From the NCBI RefSeq assembly GCF_934424005.1, contig NZ_CAKRXI010000008.1, forward strand, positions 1 to 64,000: a DNA stretch of 64,000 bases, read 5' to 3'. Positions 24,768 to 33,250 of this stretch are shown piece by piece. A model generated the notes under the pieces. The model did not search any database and was not told the DNA's origin. It worked only from the letters and a program-made list of their open reading frames with translations. Position numbers and translations under genes: made by a program. Source of the DNA: an uncultured Blautia sp. GTDB taxonomy: Bacteria; Bacillota; Clostridia; Lachnospirales; Lachnospiraceae. Position 1 is the stretch's first letter. Every line of letters begins with the position of its first letter.

Positions 24768-25098
24768 AACTTTTATCCTGATCATGCTGGGAGGAACTTT
24801 CTTTTCCGCAATCTCCCAGATTCTTCTGAAGCAAAGTGCAAATATAAAATATGACAATCCTTTAAGAGAATATCTCAACTGGCGTGTCATCCTCGCCTAT
24901 GTGATGTTCTTCGGTATTCTTCTTCTGAACACCTGGTGTTATACCAAAGTAGACATGCGCTATGGGCCTGTGATCGATACTGCCGCTTATGTATTCGTAT
25001 TATTGCTTTCTCGTTTCATCCTGAACGAAAAGATCACAAAGGGGAAACTGATCGGTAATCTGATCATCATTGCCGGCATCCTTGTATACACATTGTAA
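24760..25098 (+). CDS. SMR/EamA-type membrane protein, second flippase subunit (ArnF-like)
   Basis: A 112-residue protein with four transmembrane helices. The N-terminal region GGTFFSAISQILLKQSAN has the polar residues usual in helix 1 of ArnE/ArnF and EmrE relatives. VDMRYGPVIDTAAYVFVLL and the ending GKLIGNLIIIAGILVYTL are like the last helices of DMT proteins. Its ribosome binding site lies inside the preceding gene. It probably forms an antiparallel heterodimer with its neighbour. Confidence 0.82.
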   Translation: MNRTFILIMLGGTFFSAISQILLKQSANIKYDNPLREYLNWRVILAYVMFFGILLLNTWCYTKVDMRYGPVIDTAAYVFVLLLSRFILNEKITKGKLIGNLIIIAGILVYTL

Positions 25099-25148
25099 AA
25101 GCCAGACGCCATCAGTTATCCACAATCCAGGCAGAGTTTTTCACAAAT

Positions 25149-25209
25149 AAAAGGAACAGACTGAAACGCTGCATCTGTATGATGTTGCATTTCAGCCTGT
25201 TCTTTTTTA
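25149..25209. terminator. Bidirectional terminator between the SMR pair and the zinc-ribbon gene
   Basis: AAAGGAACAG-CTGAAA and TTTCAG-CTGTTCTTT form a stem of 15 or more pairs around a 23-base loop, with six T on the plus strand and A/T-rich sequence on the other side. Confidence 0.75.
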
Positions 25210-25237
25210 TTTGTTCAGATCATTTATTTCACTGACA

Positions 25238-25858
25238 TTATTCTTCTTTTTCGCCCTCTGCTTCCGTTTGCTCTTCTGCAGGTGCCTCTTCTTCAGCAGT
25301 TTCCTCAACAGCTTCTGGTGCTTCTTTTGAATCTTCTGCCTGTGCTTCTTCTGCTACACCAGCTTCTTCGACATCCTCTGCTTCTTCAACAACCTCTGCA
25401 GTCTCTTCCACTGTTTCAGCTTCTGCCACAACTTCTTCTGCTGTTCCCTCGATCACATCATCTCCGGCATCTTCTTCCGGTTCAACAGTCGGGCATGCAG
25501 CGCCACACTGTGAACAGAACGCATCATCTTTTGCAAGCGGACTTCCGCAGGATGGACAAAAACGTTTATTTTTTACCTTCAGTTCAGATATATCTGTTTT
25601 ATATTTCTCGATCTGTTCCATGCGCTGGTCAATCTGTTCGCAAAGTGCTTTCTGTGCACCATCTACCGGAATTTCCTTTTTATAACGTTTGTAAATGATT
25701 CTTCCGAGGTCGGCCATTGCTTTTTCTATCTGTCGTTCTTCACCGGAGATTTTGTTTTTAAGTCTCTGGGTCTCATAAACCTCCTCTGCACGTCCGCTCA
25801 GTTCCTTCGCAGTTTTTGTAAGTGTTTCTCCAAGACTTCCAAAAAAATCTTTTGCCAT
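25238..25858 (-). CDS. Zinc-ribbon protein with Ala/Glu-rich tail
   Basis: A 206-residue protein. The first 95 residues are helical and charged, beginning AKDFFGSLGETLTKTAKEL. A double CxxC zinc ribbon follows (CPSCGSPL and CSQCGAAC). The last 85 residues are almost only Glu, Ala and Val (runs such as EEAEDVEEAGVAEEAQ) and are probably disordered. Proteins of this layout are common in Lachnospiraceae; their role is unknown, perhaps scaffolding at the membrane or a chaperone partner. It lies 52 bases after clpX and is likely co-transcribed. The repetitive GAA/GCA coding could vary in length. Confidence 0.75.
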   Translation of the reverse strand: MAKDFFGSLGETLTKTAKELSGRAEEVYETQRLKNKISGEERQIEKAMADLGRIIYKRYKKEIPVDGAQKALCEQIDQRMEQIEKYKTDISELKVKNKRFCPSCGSPLAKDDAFCSQCGAACPTVEPEEDAGDDVIEGTAEEVVAEAETVEETAEVVEEAEDVEEAGVAEEAQAEDSKEAPEAVEETAEEEAPAEEQTEAEGEKEE

Positions 25859-25910
25859 GATAAGTTACCTCTCTTTCTTTATAAAAAGCCATGTTATATA
25901 TACTCTGTAT

Positions 25911-27341
25911 TTAGTGATTTCCTTCCAGCAGCGGAACTTCCTGTCCTCTGAGAAGGATCTTCGGGCCACCATTGCCTTCTATATATTCTCTTGTGATCGT
26001 AACCTGACCGATATTATCATCTTTCGGAATCTCATACATAATATCCAGCATATATTCTTCCAGAATTGCCCGAAGAGCTCTGGCTCCTGTGTGTTTTTCC
26101 ATTGCTTTGGCTGCAATGGCATGCAGTGCTCCCTCTTCAAATTCCAGTTTTACCTCATCCAGTGCCAGAAGCTTCTGATATTGTTTCAGGATCGCATTGC
26201 GTGGCTCGCTTAAGATCTGTACCATCATATCCTCTGTAAGGCCATTCATGGTAAATATGATCGGCAGACGTCCGATAAACTCCGGAATCATACCAAAACT
26301 TCGAAGATCTTCCACCGTCACCTTCTCCAGAATATGTGGATCGTCATCATACTTGTCTTTCAGATCTGCATAAAATCCAATAGACGCCTGCTTATTCAGA
26401 CGTTCTTTAATGATATTTTCCAGATCCGGGAAAGCGCCTCCGCAGATAAACAGAATATTTCTTGTATTTACCGTTGTCAATGGAACCATTGCATTCTTGC
26501 TGTTGGCTCCGATCGGCACTTCCACATCTGCTCCTTCCAGAAGTTTCAGCATGCCCTGCTGTACAGCTTCTCCGCTGACATCTCGCTGATTGGTATTTTT
26601 CTTCTTTGCAATCTTGTCAATCTCATCAATAAAGATAATTCCATGCTCAGCCTTCTCCACATCATTATCAGCCGCTGCAAGCAATTTGGAAACAACACTT
26701 TCAATATCATCACCAATATACCCTGCTTCTGTAAGAGAAGTCGCATCGGCAATCGCCAGCGGAACATCAAGCAGTTTGGCCAGTGTTTTGACCAGATAGG
26801 TCTTTCCGCATCCGGTAGGTCCGATCATCAGCATATTGGATTTTTCAATTGCGATCTCATCCATGGTATCTGTTGCTACACGTTTATAATGGTTGTAAAC
26901 GGCAACGGACATTACCTTCTTGGCATATTCCTGACCGATCACATATTCATCCAGGGTAGCCTTGATCTTATGCGGTGCCGGAATCTTCTTGAGATCCAGG
27001 ACTGGTTCTTTCTTTTCTGCTTTTTTCTTTTTGGGTTTCTTCTGCTGTCCCATCTGATTCTGGAAACTGCTGAGATCGATCATGCTGACATTTGGCATAT
27101 TGAGCAGATCACCATAATTAAAATTTCCTGTCTGCATCTGCTGATTCATACTGTCAAAGCTTCTCTGCATACAGTCCGGACATATATGTATATTATTAGG
27201 CAGATCAATCATCTTACCAACCTGACTCTCTGCCCGATGACAGAGCGTACAGTACTTCTCAGGTTCTTTCTTGTTTTCTTCCTGATCGTCGTCATCACTG
27301 ACCTCTCCCTCTAAAATCTCATCCTCGTATTTATCTGCCAT
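25911..27341 (-). CDS. clpX: ATP-dependent protease ATPase subunit ClpX
   Basis: A 476-residue AAA+ unfoldase. The N-terminal C4 zinc domain (Cys31, Cys34, Cys54, Cys57) binds substrates and adaptors. Walker A is GPTGCGKT (174-181), Walker B IIFIDEIDK, with RDVSGEAVQQGMLKLLEG and a sensor-2 HTGARAL. The IGF loop in ASIGFYADL should dock on ClpP, so it is a partner of the protease although clpP is not nearby. A linker rich in Gln, Met and Lys (about residues 65-112) makes it longer than the 420-residue norm. The start at 27341 is chosen because the protein begins MADKYED and AAGGAG lies upstream; an ATG 18 codons earlier has no such site. Confidence 0.93.
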   Translation of the reverse strand: MADKYEDEILEGEVSDDDDQEENKKEPEKYCTLCHRAESQVGKMIDLPNNIHICPDCMQRSFDSMNQQMQTGNFNYGDLLNMPNVSMIDLSSFQNQMGQQKKPKKKKAEKKEPVLDLKKIPAPHKIKATLDEYVIGQEYAKKVMSVAVYNHYKRVATDTMDEIAIEKSNMLMIGPTGCGKTYLVKTLAKLLDVPLAIADATSLTEAGYIGDDIESVVSKLLAAADNDVEKAEHGIIFIDEIDKIAKKKNTNQRDVSGEAVQQGMLKLLEGADVEVPIGANSKNAMVPLTTVNTRNILFICGGAFPDLENIIKERLNKQASIGFYADLKDKYDDDPHILEKVTVEDLRSFGMIPEFIGRLPIIFTMNGLTEDMMVQILSEPRNAILKQYQKLLALDEVKLEFEEGALHAIAAKAMEKHTGARALRAILEEYMLDIMYEIPKDDNIGQVTITREYIEGNGGPKILLRGQEVPLLEGNH

Positions 27342-27387
27342 ATATCTGTAAACTCCTTCTGCATAGTTATTATCTGTCTCATATAAA

Positions 27388-27435
27388 GAACGCACAGATC
27401 AAAAGTGCATTCTGCATCTTCGAATCTATGCGTTC
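27388..27435 (-). promoter_or_regulatory. Leader hairpin of clpX
   Basis: GAACGCA-AGAT and ATCT-TGCGTTC form a stem of about 12 pairs in the first 50 bases of the predicted transcript. CTTTATATG follows, so it may be an attenuator or a stabilising 5' hairpin. Confidence 0.5.
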
Positions 27436-27463
27436 ATTATAACATAACCTGTAAAACTGTAAA
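27436..27463 (-). promoter_or_regulatory. Promoter of clpX
   Basis: TTTACA and a perfect TATAAT separated by 16 bases on the minus strand, about 90 bases before the chosen start. No CtsR repeat was seen. Confidence 0.65.
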
Positions 27464-27479
27464 CTAAAGTTTTTATAAA

Positions 27480-28955
27480 TTAATTTTTGCTTCCGAGCGT
27501 GACTGAAATTGTCTTCTGAACATACTCTCCGTTATCTGCTCTTGATACGATAACATCCACCGTCTCACCGGATGCATAATACGCAAGCTTACTCTCCAGA
27601 TCATCTTTGCCGCTGACTGTCTGTCCATCAAAACTTACGATAATATCACCTTTCTGGATACCTGCTTTCCCTGCTGCGGAATTTTTCTCCACACGGATAA
27701 CAAAAGCTCCCTCTGGCATATCATACATCTGTATTGCCTCTGTGGAAAGATCAGCCGTAACGACCCCAAGATAAGCTGCATTCTCTGATTCAACTTTATC
27801 TCTTGTCTGACGGTTCATCAGTTCCTCAAGAATCGGCTGTGCCTTGGATATTGGAATTGCATATCCCATTCCCTCTACCGCACTGTCCGCATACTTTGCA
27901 GAGTTGATGCCGATCACTTCTCCCTGCATATTCAGCAGTGCTCCACCACTGTTACCTGGATTGATCGCCGCATCTGTCTGAATCAGGCCTGAACTGGTAC
28001 CATCATCTGTAGAAATGTTTCTGTTCAATGCACTGATCCATCCGGAGGTAACTGACTGTCCATATCCAAGTGCATTTCCAATTGCCACAACCTGCTCCCC
28101 CACCTGAAGGTCATCGGAATTACCAAGCTGCGCTATTTTGATCTGCGAGAGCGTGTCTTCCGGTATATCTGATTTCTGAACTGCAACCACAGCCAGATCA
28201 TTTGCTTCATCCGTACCTTTTATCTTGGCACTGACTGCATCTTCCACATTGACATCTCCATCGCTGCCGGACATATCTACCGTTTCCTCTTCTGCATTGA
28301 CTACATCATTTCCGACAAAGCATACACTGAGTGTTGTCGCACCGGATACCACATGATTATTTGTTGCGATCAGAAGTTCATCGTCATTTTCTCCGACAAT
28401 GATTCCAGAACCACTTCCCTCACTGGAATATTGCTGTGTGCCATAACCAAATCCAAATGCCCGGAAATAATTTGGGATTTCCTGTACACTTACAGATGTA
28501 ATTGCGACTACCGTTGGCGTTGCTGTATCTGCAACTTCTGCAACAGAACCCGTCTGTGACACAGCAGCTGCTGTTTCCGAAGCGGCAGTTTCACTTGAAG
28601 CATCTCCTTCACTTTCATTCGAATCGTTTCCATCTGCCGAAGAATCCGCTGCAAGCTGTGCTGTCTCTATCTGACTGTCCTTCCCGTCTGATCCCAGATA
28701 TTTCTCGGACGCAAAATTCACTCCCTGAAATACAACACCTGCTACCAGCCCGAATACAACTGCCAGCGAAATCGTTTCTGCAAGTTTTTTTCCGCCACGT
28801 TTTCTGTTTTTTTTCTTTTTAGGTAATTCCCTCACTGTATCTGATCCTGTATTCTGATGCATACAATAATGTTCATATCTTGGCGGCACATTCTGTCGAT
28901 TGTTTTCTGTATCATTCTGCGGAGCATTCAGATTCCATTTTTTTTCATCATCCAT
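27480..28955 (-). CDS. htrA: HtrA/DegP-type membrane-anchored serine protease
   Basis: A 491-residue protein. A cytoplasmic N-terminus of about 57 residues ends in a basic KKKKNRKRGGKK cluster, and one transmembrane helix (about 60-80) puts the rest outside. A Ser/Ala/Glu linker leads to the trypsin-like domain with the triad His201 (ATNNHVVSG), Asp253 (ANDLAVVAV) and Ser336 (INPGNSGGAL). A PDZ domain (about 385-485) contains AGIQKGDIIVSFDG. It degrades or refolds damaged envelope proteins. AAAGGAG precedes the ATG. It is not coupled to clpX, which has its own promoter. Confidence 0.95.
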   Translation of the reverse strand: MDDEKKWNLNAPQNDTENNRQNVPPRYEHYCMHQNTGSDTVRELPKKKKNRKRGGKKLAETISLAVVFGLVAGVVFQGVNFASEKYLGSDGKDSQIETAQLAADSSADGNDSNESEGDASSETAASETAAAVSQTGSVAEVADTATPTVVAITSVSVQEIPNYFRAFGFGYGTQQYSSEGSGSGIIVGENDDELLIATNNHVVSGATTLSVCFVGNDVVNAEEETVDMSGSDGDVNVEDAVSAKIKGTDEANDLAVVAVQKSDIPEDTLSQIKIAQLGNSDDLQVGEQVVAIGNALGYGQSVTSGWISALNRNISTDDGTSSGLIQTDAAINPGNSGGALLNMQGEVIGINSAKYADSAVEGMGYAIPISKAQPILEELMNRQTRDKVESENAAYLGVVTADLSTEAIQMYDMPEGAFVIRVEKNSAAGKAGIQKGDIIVSFDGQTVSGKDDLESKLAYYASGETVDVIVSRADNGEYVQKTISVTLGSKN

Positions 28956-29085
28956 GCCTGTGCTCCTTTCTTTTTATCTTTTTTATCCTATGAAAACAGT
29001 GTAACAATCAATTGTGTTCAAAATGTGACAACTCCTTAAAAAAACCGTGTGCTTATAGCTGTTTCATTGACAGCCGTCTGTATTT

Positions 29086-30009
29086 TTACACCTTCCAGTA
29101 TTCGCGGTTCATTGTACACCATAAAATCATTTTTCGAGGAAGTTTACGATAGTTTTTACCACTCAGATAGCCGGCATATTTGCAGCCCGACTGAAGCATC
29201 ACTCCCGGAATCAGCCATATTTTTCTTTTTTGGATCAGGTAGTTTATTGTTTTCTTTACAAGTTTTATTCCTTCTCCCTCTGATGGCACTCCTGCAAAAA
29301 TTTCCGGATGTTCTGCCTGCGATACACCCAGATCAAAATTTCTGTGGAACTGCTGCATGCAGGAGTAATTGTGAGAATGTATCACTTTTGCATCCGCTGC
29401 ATAAGCGATTCCATATCCCATCTGGATCAGTTTTCCTGCATAGATCATATCTTCGTTAAAAATCGTCTTTCTGACAAAGCCTCCCAGTTCCTGATAAATT
29501 TCTTTTTTATATGCAGCACACACATTAGAGCAGAAAAAAGTTTTTATTCCATATAAGGAAAGATCTTTTTGGGTTCTTACATAAGATTTCTCCGGGTAGT
29601 TAAATGATCTCGTATAACGTTCTGCAAAACTGCACATTTCATTCGGCAGCTGTCTGGCATATGCTGCTGCGATCATTTTTTCCTTTTCCAGTGCCTTTAC
29701 AAGATTTTCTATCAGATTCCTGTCCGCCGGAACAGCATCCTGTGTCATAAATACCATAATCTCTGCATCCGACAACTCTGCTGCCCATGCACGTGTTCCA
29801 CCATGATCAAATTCAGATTTTTTCAAATGGTGTACTTCCAGAAGTGGATACTTCTGTTCTAATTCTTTATTCCAGTAATTTTCTTCTGTATTCATTGCAA
29901 TAATACGATGGATCGCTGCTGTCTGCTCTGTAAGCCGTTCAAGCAGTACAGAAAATTCTTTTCCCGGATGATACACCGGAATGATCACATCTACTTTTAT
30001 ATTTTCCAT
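29086..30009 (-). CDS. GT2 glycosyltransferase (rhamnosyltransferase-like)
   Basis: A 307-residue cytosolic enzyme with one GT-A domain. It opens IKVDVIIPVYHPGKEF; later KSEFDHGGTRAWAAELSDAE and VFMTQDAVPADR contain the nucleotide and metal-binding residues (the Asp after TQ acts as the DXD equivalent). This sequence style is common among rhamnosyl and other deoxysugar transferases of the RfbF/WbbL type. The start is placed at 30009, where AAAGGGAGAAAGC precedes ATG; an earlier in-frame ATG at 30111 lies within the terminator hairpin of the previous gene. It is at the downstream end of the polysaccharide locus. Donor and acceptor are not determined. Confidence 0.85.
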   Translation of the reverse strand: MENIKVDVIIPVYHPGKEFSVLLERLTEQTAAIHRIIAMNTEENYWNKELEQKYPLLEVHHLKKSEFDHGGTRAWAAELSDAEIMVFMTQDAVPADRNLIENLVKALEKEKMIAAAYARQLPNEMCSFAERYTRSFNYPEKSYVRTQKDLSLYGIKTFFCSNVCAAYKKEIYQELGGFVRKTIFNEDMIYAGKLIQMGYGIAYAADAKVIHSHNYSCMQQFHRNFDLGVSQAEHPEIFAGVPSEGEGIKLVKKTINYLIQKRKIWLIPGVMLQSGCKYAGYLSGKNYRKLPRKMILWCTMNREYWKV

Positions 30010-30067
30010 GCTTTCTCCCTTTGCGTTATTCTTCGCTGCTGGTTTTTCGTATGAATGTATGGTAACA

Positions 30068-30106
30068 GAAGAAGGGAATTTCTTCAACGAGAAATTCCCT
30101 TCTTTT
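30068..30106. terminator. Terminator between the LCP gene and the GT2 gene
   Basis: GAAGGGAATTTCTT-like arms (GAAGGGAATTTCT/AGAAATTCCCTTC) form a 13-bp stem with a small loop. T-rich sequence flanks it on both strands, more so on the plus strand. Confidence 0.7.
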
Positions 30107-30117
30107 ATCATAGTTAT

Positions 30118-31662
30118 TTATGCTGCGCTTGGATCAGCCGCTGCAGCTGCTTCTGACGCAGCTCCGCCATCATCGCCGCTTCCTTCATCAACGTAACCGC
30201 CAGATCCGTCATCACCACCACTGGTATCTCCGCCTGTGATATCTCCGCCTGTGGTATCTCCGCCTGTGGTATCTCCACCAGATCCGTCATCGCCGCCGGA
30301 ATAATCGCCTCCGTTATCAGGTTCTACATAACCAGAATCACCACCGCTGGAGCTTCCGCCACTGTTATCAGAATCATCGTTATCATAATCCGTATTTCCA
30401 CCGCCGGAGCTTCCGCCACTATTGTCAGAGTTATCATAACTGCCGTCACTGCCACCAGTGCTTCCACTGTCATCGGAGTCATAATTGCCGCTTGTATCCG
30501 ACCATCCGCTTCCGTTATTCTCGAAAATGACTGTGTCATTTGCAGTATTCTCTTCTACTGTAGCCTGTTTGTCATCCAGACTGCTCTCACCGCCAACGAT
30601 CTCAAGGATCTTTTCACTGTTTGCAAGTACAGTTGCAGACGGTGTATATGCCTCATCTCCGTAAAGGAATTTATGCAGTTCGATAACATTGCTTTCCAGT
30701 GTCGTCGGTACAATAATGCTTCCCTTAACATTGGAGAATTTGAAAGAGGACGGGAATCCTGTCGTATCGTCCACACTGTAACCGATCAGAGTAGGCAGAA
30801 GCTGCAGGATTTCGTCTTTTGTCATAGAAGTTGTAACCATCGGGAATACATCGTCCATGATCTTGAAGATCTTGCCAAGACCGGCAGATTTTGCCTTGCT
30901 GACGATCATCTGGATCACACGTCTCTGTCTCTCTGTACGTCCCATATCGAGACTTGCTGTATAACGGATACGACAGTAAGAAGTTGCCTGTACACCATTC
31001 AGATGATAATGGTACTGAACAGCCTCGATATCATCCGGTCTGTCCGGAAGTTCGATCGGTGTATAATCCTTACCTGTTTCTTCGGATGTCTCTACACAGT
31101 AGTTATTCATATGAACAATCTCGGCATAAGACATGTCCATATCCAGTCCGCCAAGGTCATCGATGATCGTTGTCAGCGCATTGAAGTTTACGGTTGCATA
31201 TTCGCTGATGTTCAGGTCGAGGTTTGTATTCAGCATTGTGATTGCCTGTTCGGCTTCACCATAAGCATACGCTGCGTTCGCCTTGGAATAAGTATCGTTA
31301 CCAAGATTGAGAAGGGTATCTCGATATACAGAAACCAGCTTCACATCTTTTGTGTCATTATTTACGCTTGCAATAATAATTGTATCACTGTTCTCACCGC
31401 CGAGTGCAGTATTTTTATCACGGTGGTCAATACCAAACAGAGCATATGTTGTATAACCTGTCAGAGTTGATTCCTGTGAATCAATAGAATCCTGTACTTC
31501 CTGGTTTACTTTGATCTTACTGTCATCCAGAACCGGCTGATTGATCTTGTCCAGTTTTGAATTCAGCTGTCCATATACATACAGACCGCCGATAAACAGC
31601 AGAAGAACAATAATTTCAACAGCAAATAGTATCTTTTTTGTTTTTGACTTAGGTCTTGCCAT
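30118..31662 (-). CDS. LytR-CpsA-Psr (LCP) family glycopolymer transferase
   Basis: A 514-residue protein with a short basic cytoplasmic end, one transmembrane helix (about 11-31) and an extracellular LCP domain. Motifs are SDTIIIASVNNDTKDVKLV, VYRDTLLNL and the late GRTERQRRVIQMI, with arginines that bind the polyprenyl pyrophosphate. LCP enzymes transfer lipid-linked glycopolymers to peptidoglycan. The last 130 residues are Gly/Ser/Asp-rich with GGDTT repeats and may span the wall. The gene is next to a WbaP-type transferase and GT genes, so it is the probable attachment enzyme for this polysaccharide. Confidence 0.93.
   Translation of the reverse strand: MARPKSKTKKILFAVEIIVLLLFIGGLYVYGQLNSKLDKINQPVLDDSKIKVNQEVQDSIDSQESTLTGYTTYALFGIDHRDKNTALGGENSDTIIIASVNNDTKDVKLVSVYRDTLLNLGNDTYSKANAAYAYGEAEQAITMLNTNLDLNISEYATVNFNALTTIIDDLGGLDMDMSYAEIVHMNNYCVETSEETGKDYTPIELPDRPDDIEAVQYHYHLNGVQATSYCRIRYTASLDMGRTERQRRVIQMIVSKAKSAGLGKIFKIMDDVFPMVTTSMTKDEILQLLPTLIGYSVDDTTGFPSSFKFSNVKGSIIVPTTLESNVIELHKFLYGDEAYTPSATVLANSEKILEIVGGESSLDDKQATVEENTANDTVIFENNGSGWSDTSGNYDSDDSGSTGGSDGSYDNSDNSGGSSGGGNTDYDNDDSDNSGGSSSGGDSGYVEPDNGGDYSGGDDGSGGDTTGGDTTGGDITGGDTSGGDDGSGGYVDEGSGDDGGAASEAAAAADPSAA
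30219..30278 (-). repeat. Four 15-bp tandem repeats in the LCP tail
   Basis: Units of the form TGGTATCTCCGCCTG, nearly identical, encode the GGDTT/GGDIT repeats. Slippage would change the tail by five residues without a frameshift. Confidence 0.8.
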
Positions 31663-31679
31663 CTTCTCTCCCCTTATCT

Positions 31680-33083
31680 TTAATATGCATTTTTATTAAT
31701 GAACCCTTTGAAAATCGTCAGGAACAATATCTTTATATCAAATCCGATCGACCAGTTCTCTATATAGTAGAGATCACAGTCAATACGTTTACGAATAGAG
31801 GTATCTCCCCGGTAACCATTTACCTGTGCCCAGCCGGTAAGTCCCGGACGCACCTGATGTTTCACCATATATCTTGGAATTTCTTCACGGAATTTCTCAA
31901 CAAAAAACGGTCTCTCCGGTCTCGGCCCCACCAGACTCATATCACCCTTCAGAATATTAAACAGCTGAGGCAGTTCATCAATGCTGGTCCTTCTCATAAA
32001 TTTACCGATTCCGGTTACCCTCGGATCATTCTTAACTGTCCAGGCCTTCTTTTCTTCGGCCTCCGGCTGAATTTCCATAGAACGGAATTTGTACATCCAG
32101 AAAGTCTTATTATGAAGTCCGACACGCTCCTGTCGGTATATAAGTGGTCCCGGTGATGTCAATTTGATGAGTATACACACCAGCAGCATGACTGGTGAAG
32201 AAACAATGATCGCCATGATCGACCCAACGATATCCATCAATCGCTTGACCATTGCATTAAATGTATTACTCAATGGAACATAACGGATGTTGATCACCGG
32301 AAGTCCCAGTATATCCTCCGTATATGGTTTCGTAGGAATGATTTTATTATAATCCGGTATAAATTTGGTATGAACACCGGATTTTTCACACATTCCGACA
32401 ATTTCCTCCAGTCGGTAATATTCACTCAGTCCCAGTGTGATCGCAATCTCATCCAGCCTGTTTGCAGGAAGTATCACAGAAAGATTTGCAATCCGTCCGA
32501 TAACCTTGATTCCATTATAAACAGTTCCTGCCGGAACATTATCATCAAGGATTCCTCTGACAACATAACCCCACTGTGGATTCTGCTGAATTCTGTCAAT
32601 ATATTCTTCCGCTGCCCGGCTGTAACCTACCAGTATCATCTGCTTCTGATTCAGTCCGCGCTTTCTCATTTTTCTCAGCATGGAGAAAATAAAGAGCCTT
32701 ACTCCCCATTCTGCAAAGATGTTGATCACACAGAAAATGTAAACCGTCAATCGGGAGAAATCAGGCTCTCCCATCATATACAGACTGAATACGATCAGCA
32801 GAAGTCCGAGTACATTTGCCTTGATGATATTTGCCAGAACCAGTCTGCGCCCCTGCATATGCAAAGGCTCATATAAAGTAAATGCCTGATACAGAAGCAG
32901 ATATCCCGGTATGATAAATATCAATGCAAACATGTACTCTTCAAACGCAAGTGCCCGGACTGCTGAATATGCAAACGGACCGATAAAACGGATCATCCAG
33001 GCAAGTACATAGGTCACAGCAATGACAATGGCATCAATTAACATCTGGAGACGACTGAAATTCTTCTGATTGTCCTGAATCAA
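31680..33083 (-). CDS. wbaP: Polyprenyl-phosphate sugar-phosphotransferase (WbaP/CpsE type)
   Basis: A 467-residue membrane enzyme that starts glycan synthesis by moving sugar-1-phosphate from a UDP sugar to undecaprenyl phosphate. Four N-terminal helices and a CoA-binding-like middle domain precede the catalytic third. That third has KRLMDIVGSIMA, SPGPLIYRQERVG, YKFRSM, RTSIDELPQLFNIL and LVGPRPERP, all conserved in the PHPT family. The first sugar (glucose, galactose or GalNAc are usual) cannot be read off. The start is TTG after AGAGGTGG. The gene is followed 17 bases later by the LCP gene. Confidence 0.93.
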   Translation of the reverse strand: MIQDNQKNFSRLQMLIDAIVIAVTYVLAWMIRFIGPFAYSAVRALAFEEYMFALIFIIPGYLLLYQAFTLYEPLHMQGRRLVLANIIKANVLGLLLIVFSLYMMGEPDFSRLTVYIFCVINIFAEWGVRLFIFSMLRKMRKRGLNQKQMILVGYSRAAEEYIDRIQQNPQWGYVVRGILDDNVPAGTVYNGIKVIGRIANLSVILPANRLDEIAITLGLSEYYRLEEIVGMCEKSGVHTKFIPDYNKIIPTKPYTEDILGLPVINIRYVPLSNTFNAMVKRLMDIVGSIMAIIVSSPVMLLVCILIKLTSPGPLIYRQERVGLHNKTFWMYKFRSMEIQPEAEEKKAWTVKNDPRVTGIGKFMRRTSIDELPQLFNILKGDMSLVGPRPERPFFVEKFREEIPRYMVKHQVRPGLTGWAQVNGYRGDTSIRKRIDCDLYYIENWSIGFDIKILFLTIFKGFINKNAY

Positions 33084-33123
33084 TCTCTGCCACCTCTATC
33101 CATTTCATTGTGTTTTAAGCATC

Positions 33124-33160
33124 TCTGTCCGTACATTCTGAATCCATATGTCTGGACAGA
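33124..33160 (-). promoter_or_regulatory. Leader hairpin of wbaP
   Basis: TCTGTCC/GGACAGA with a competing inner GTCTG/CAGAC pair in the early leader. Two alternative folds are possible; no known riboswitch was recognised. Confidence 0.4.
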
Positions 33161-33167
33161 CACGTTT

Positions 33168-33196
33168 ATATTATAATAGTTGTCCTTCAAAATCAA
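33168..33196 (-). promoter_or_regulatory. Predicted promoter of wbaP-LCP
   Basis: TTGATT and TAATAT on the minus strand with a 17-base spacer; a TATAAT three bases off offers an overlapping choice. Confidence 0.5.
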
Positions 33197-33250
33197 TAAA
33201 ATCTTGACTTTTATTATATTAAATTTCCATAAACCGCTGTAAAAATGACT

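Noticed and set aside
24417..25098. SMR pair as a plain multidrug exporter
   Set aside because: Possible for the family, but the paired overlapping genes and the shared promoter region with a GT2/GT-C operon fit a lipid-linked sugar flippase better.
25282..25698. 138-codon Leu-rich plus-strand frame opposite the zinc-ribbon gene
   Set aside because: Poly-Leu/Gln composition is the mirror of the GAA/GCA repeats of the real gene; no start signal.
30219..30278. Tandem repeats as a CRISPR array
   Set aside because: The 15-bp units are contiguous without spacers and lie in frame within the LCP coding sequence.
33084..33250. Possible JUMPStart/ops element or riboswitch upstream of wbaP
   Set aside because: No ops core (GGCGGTAG) is present and the small hairpins match no riboswitch class I know.
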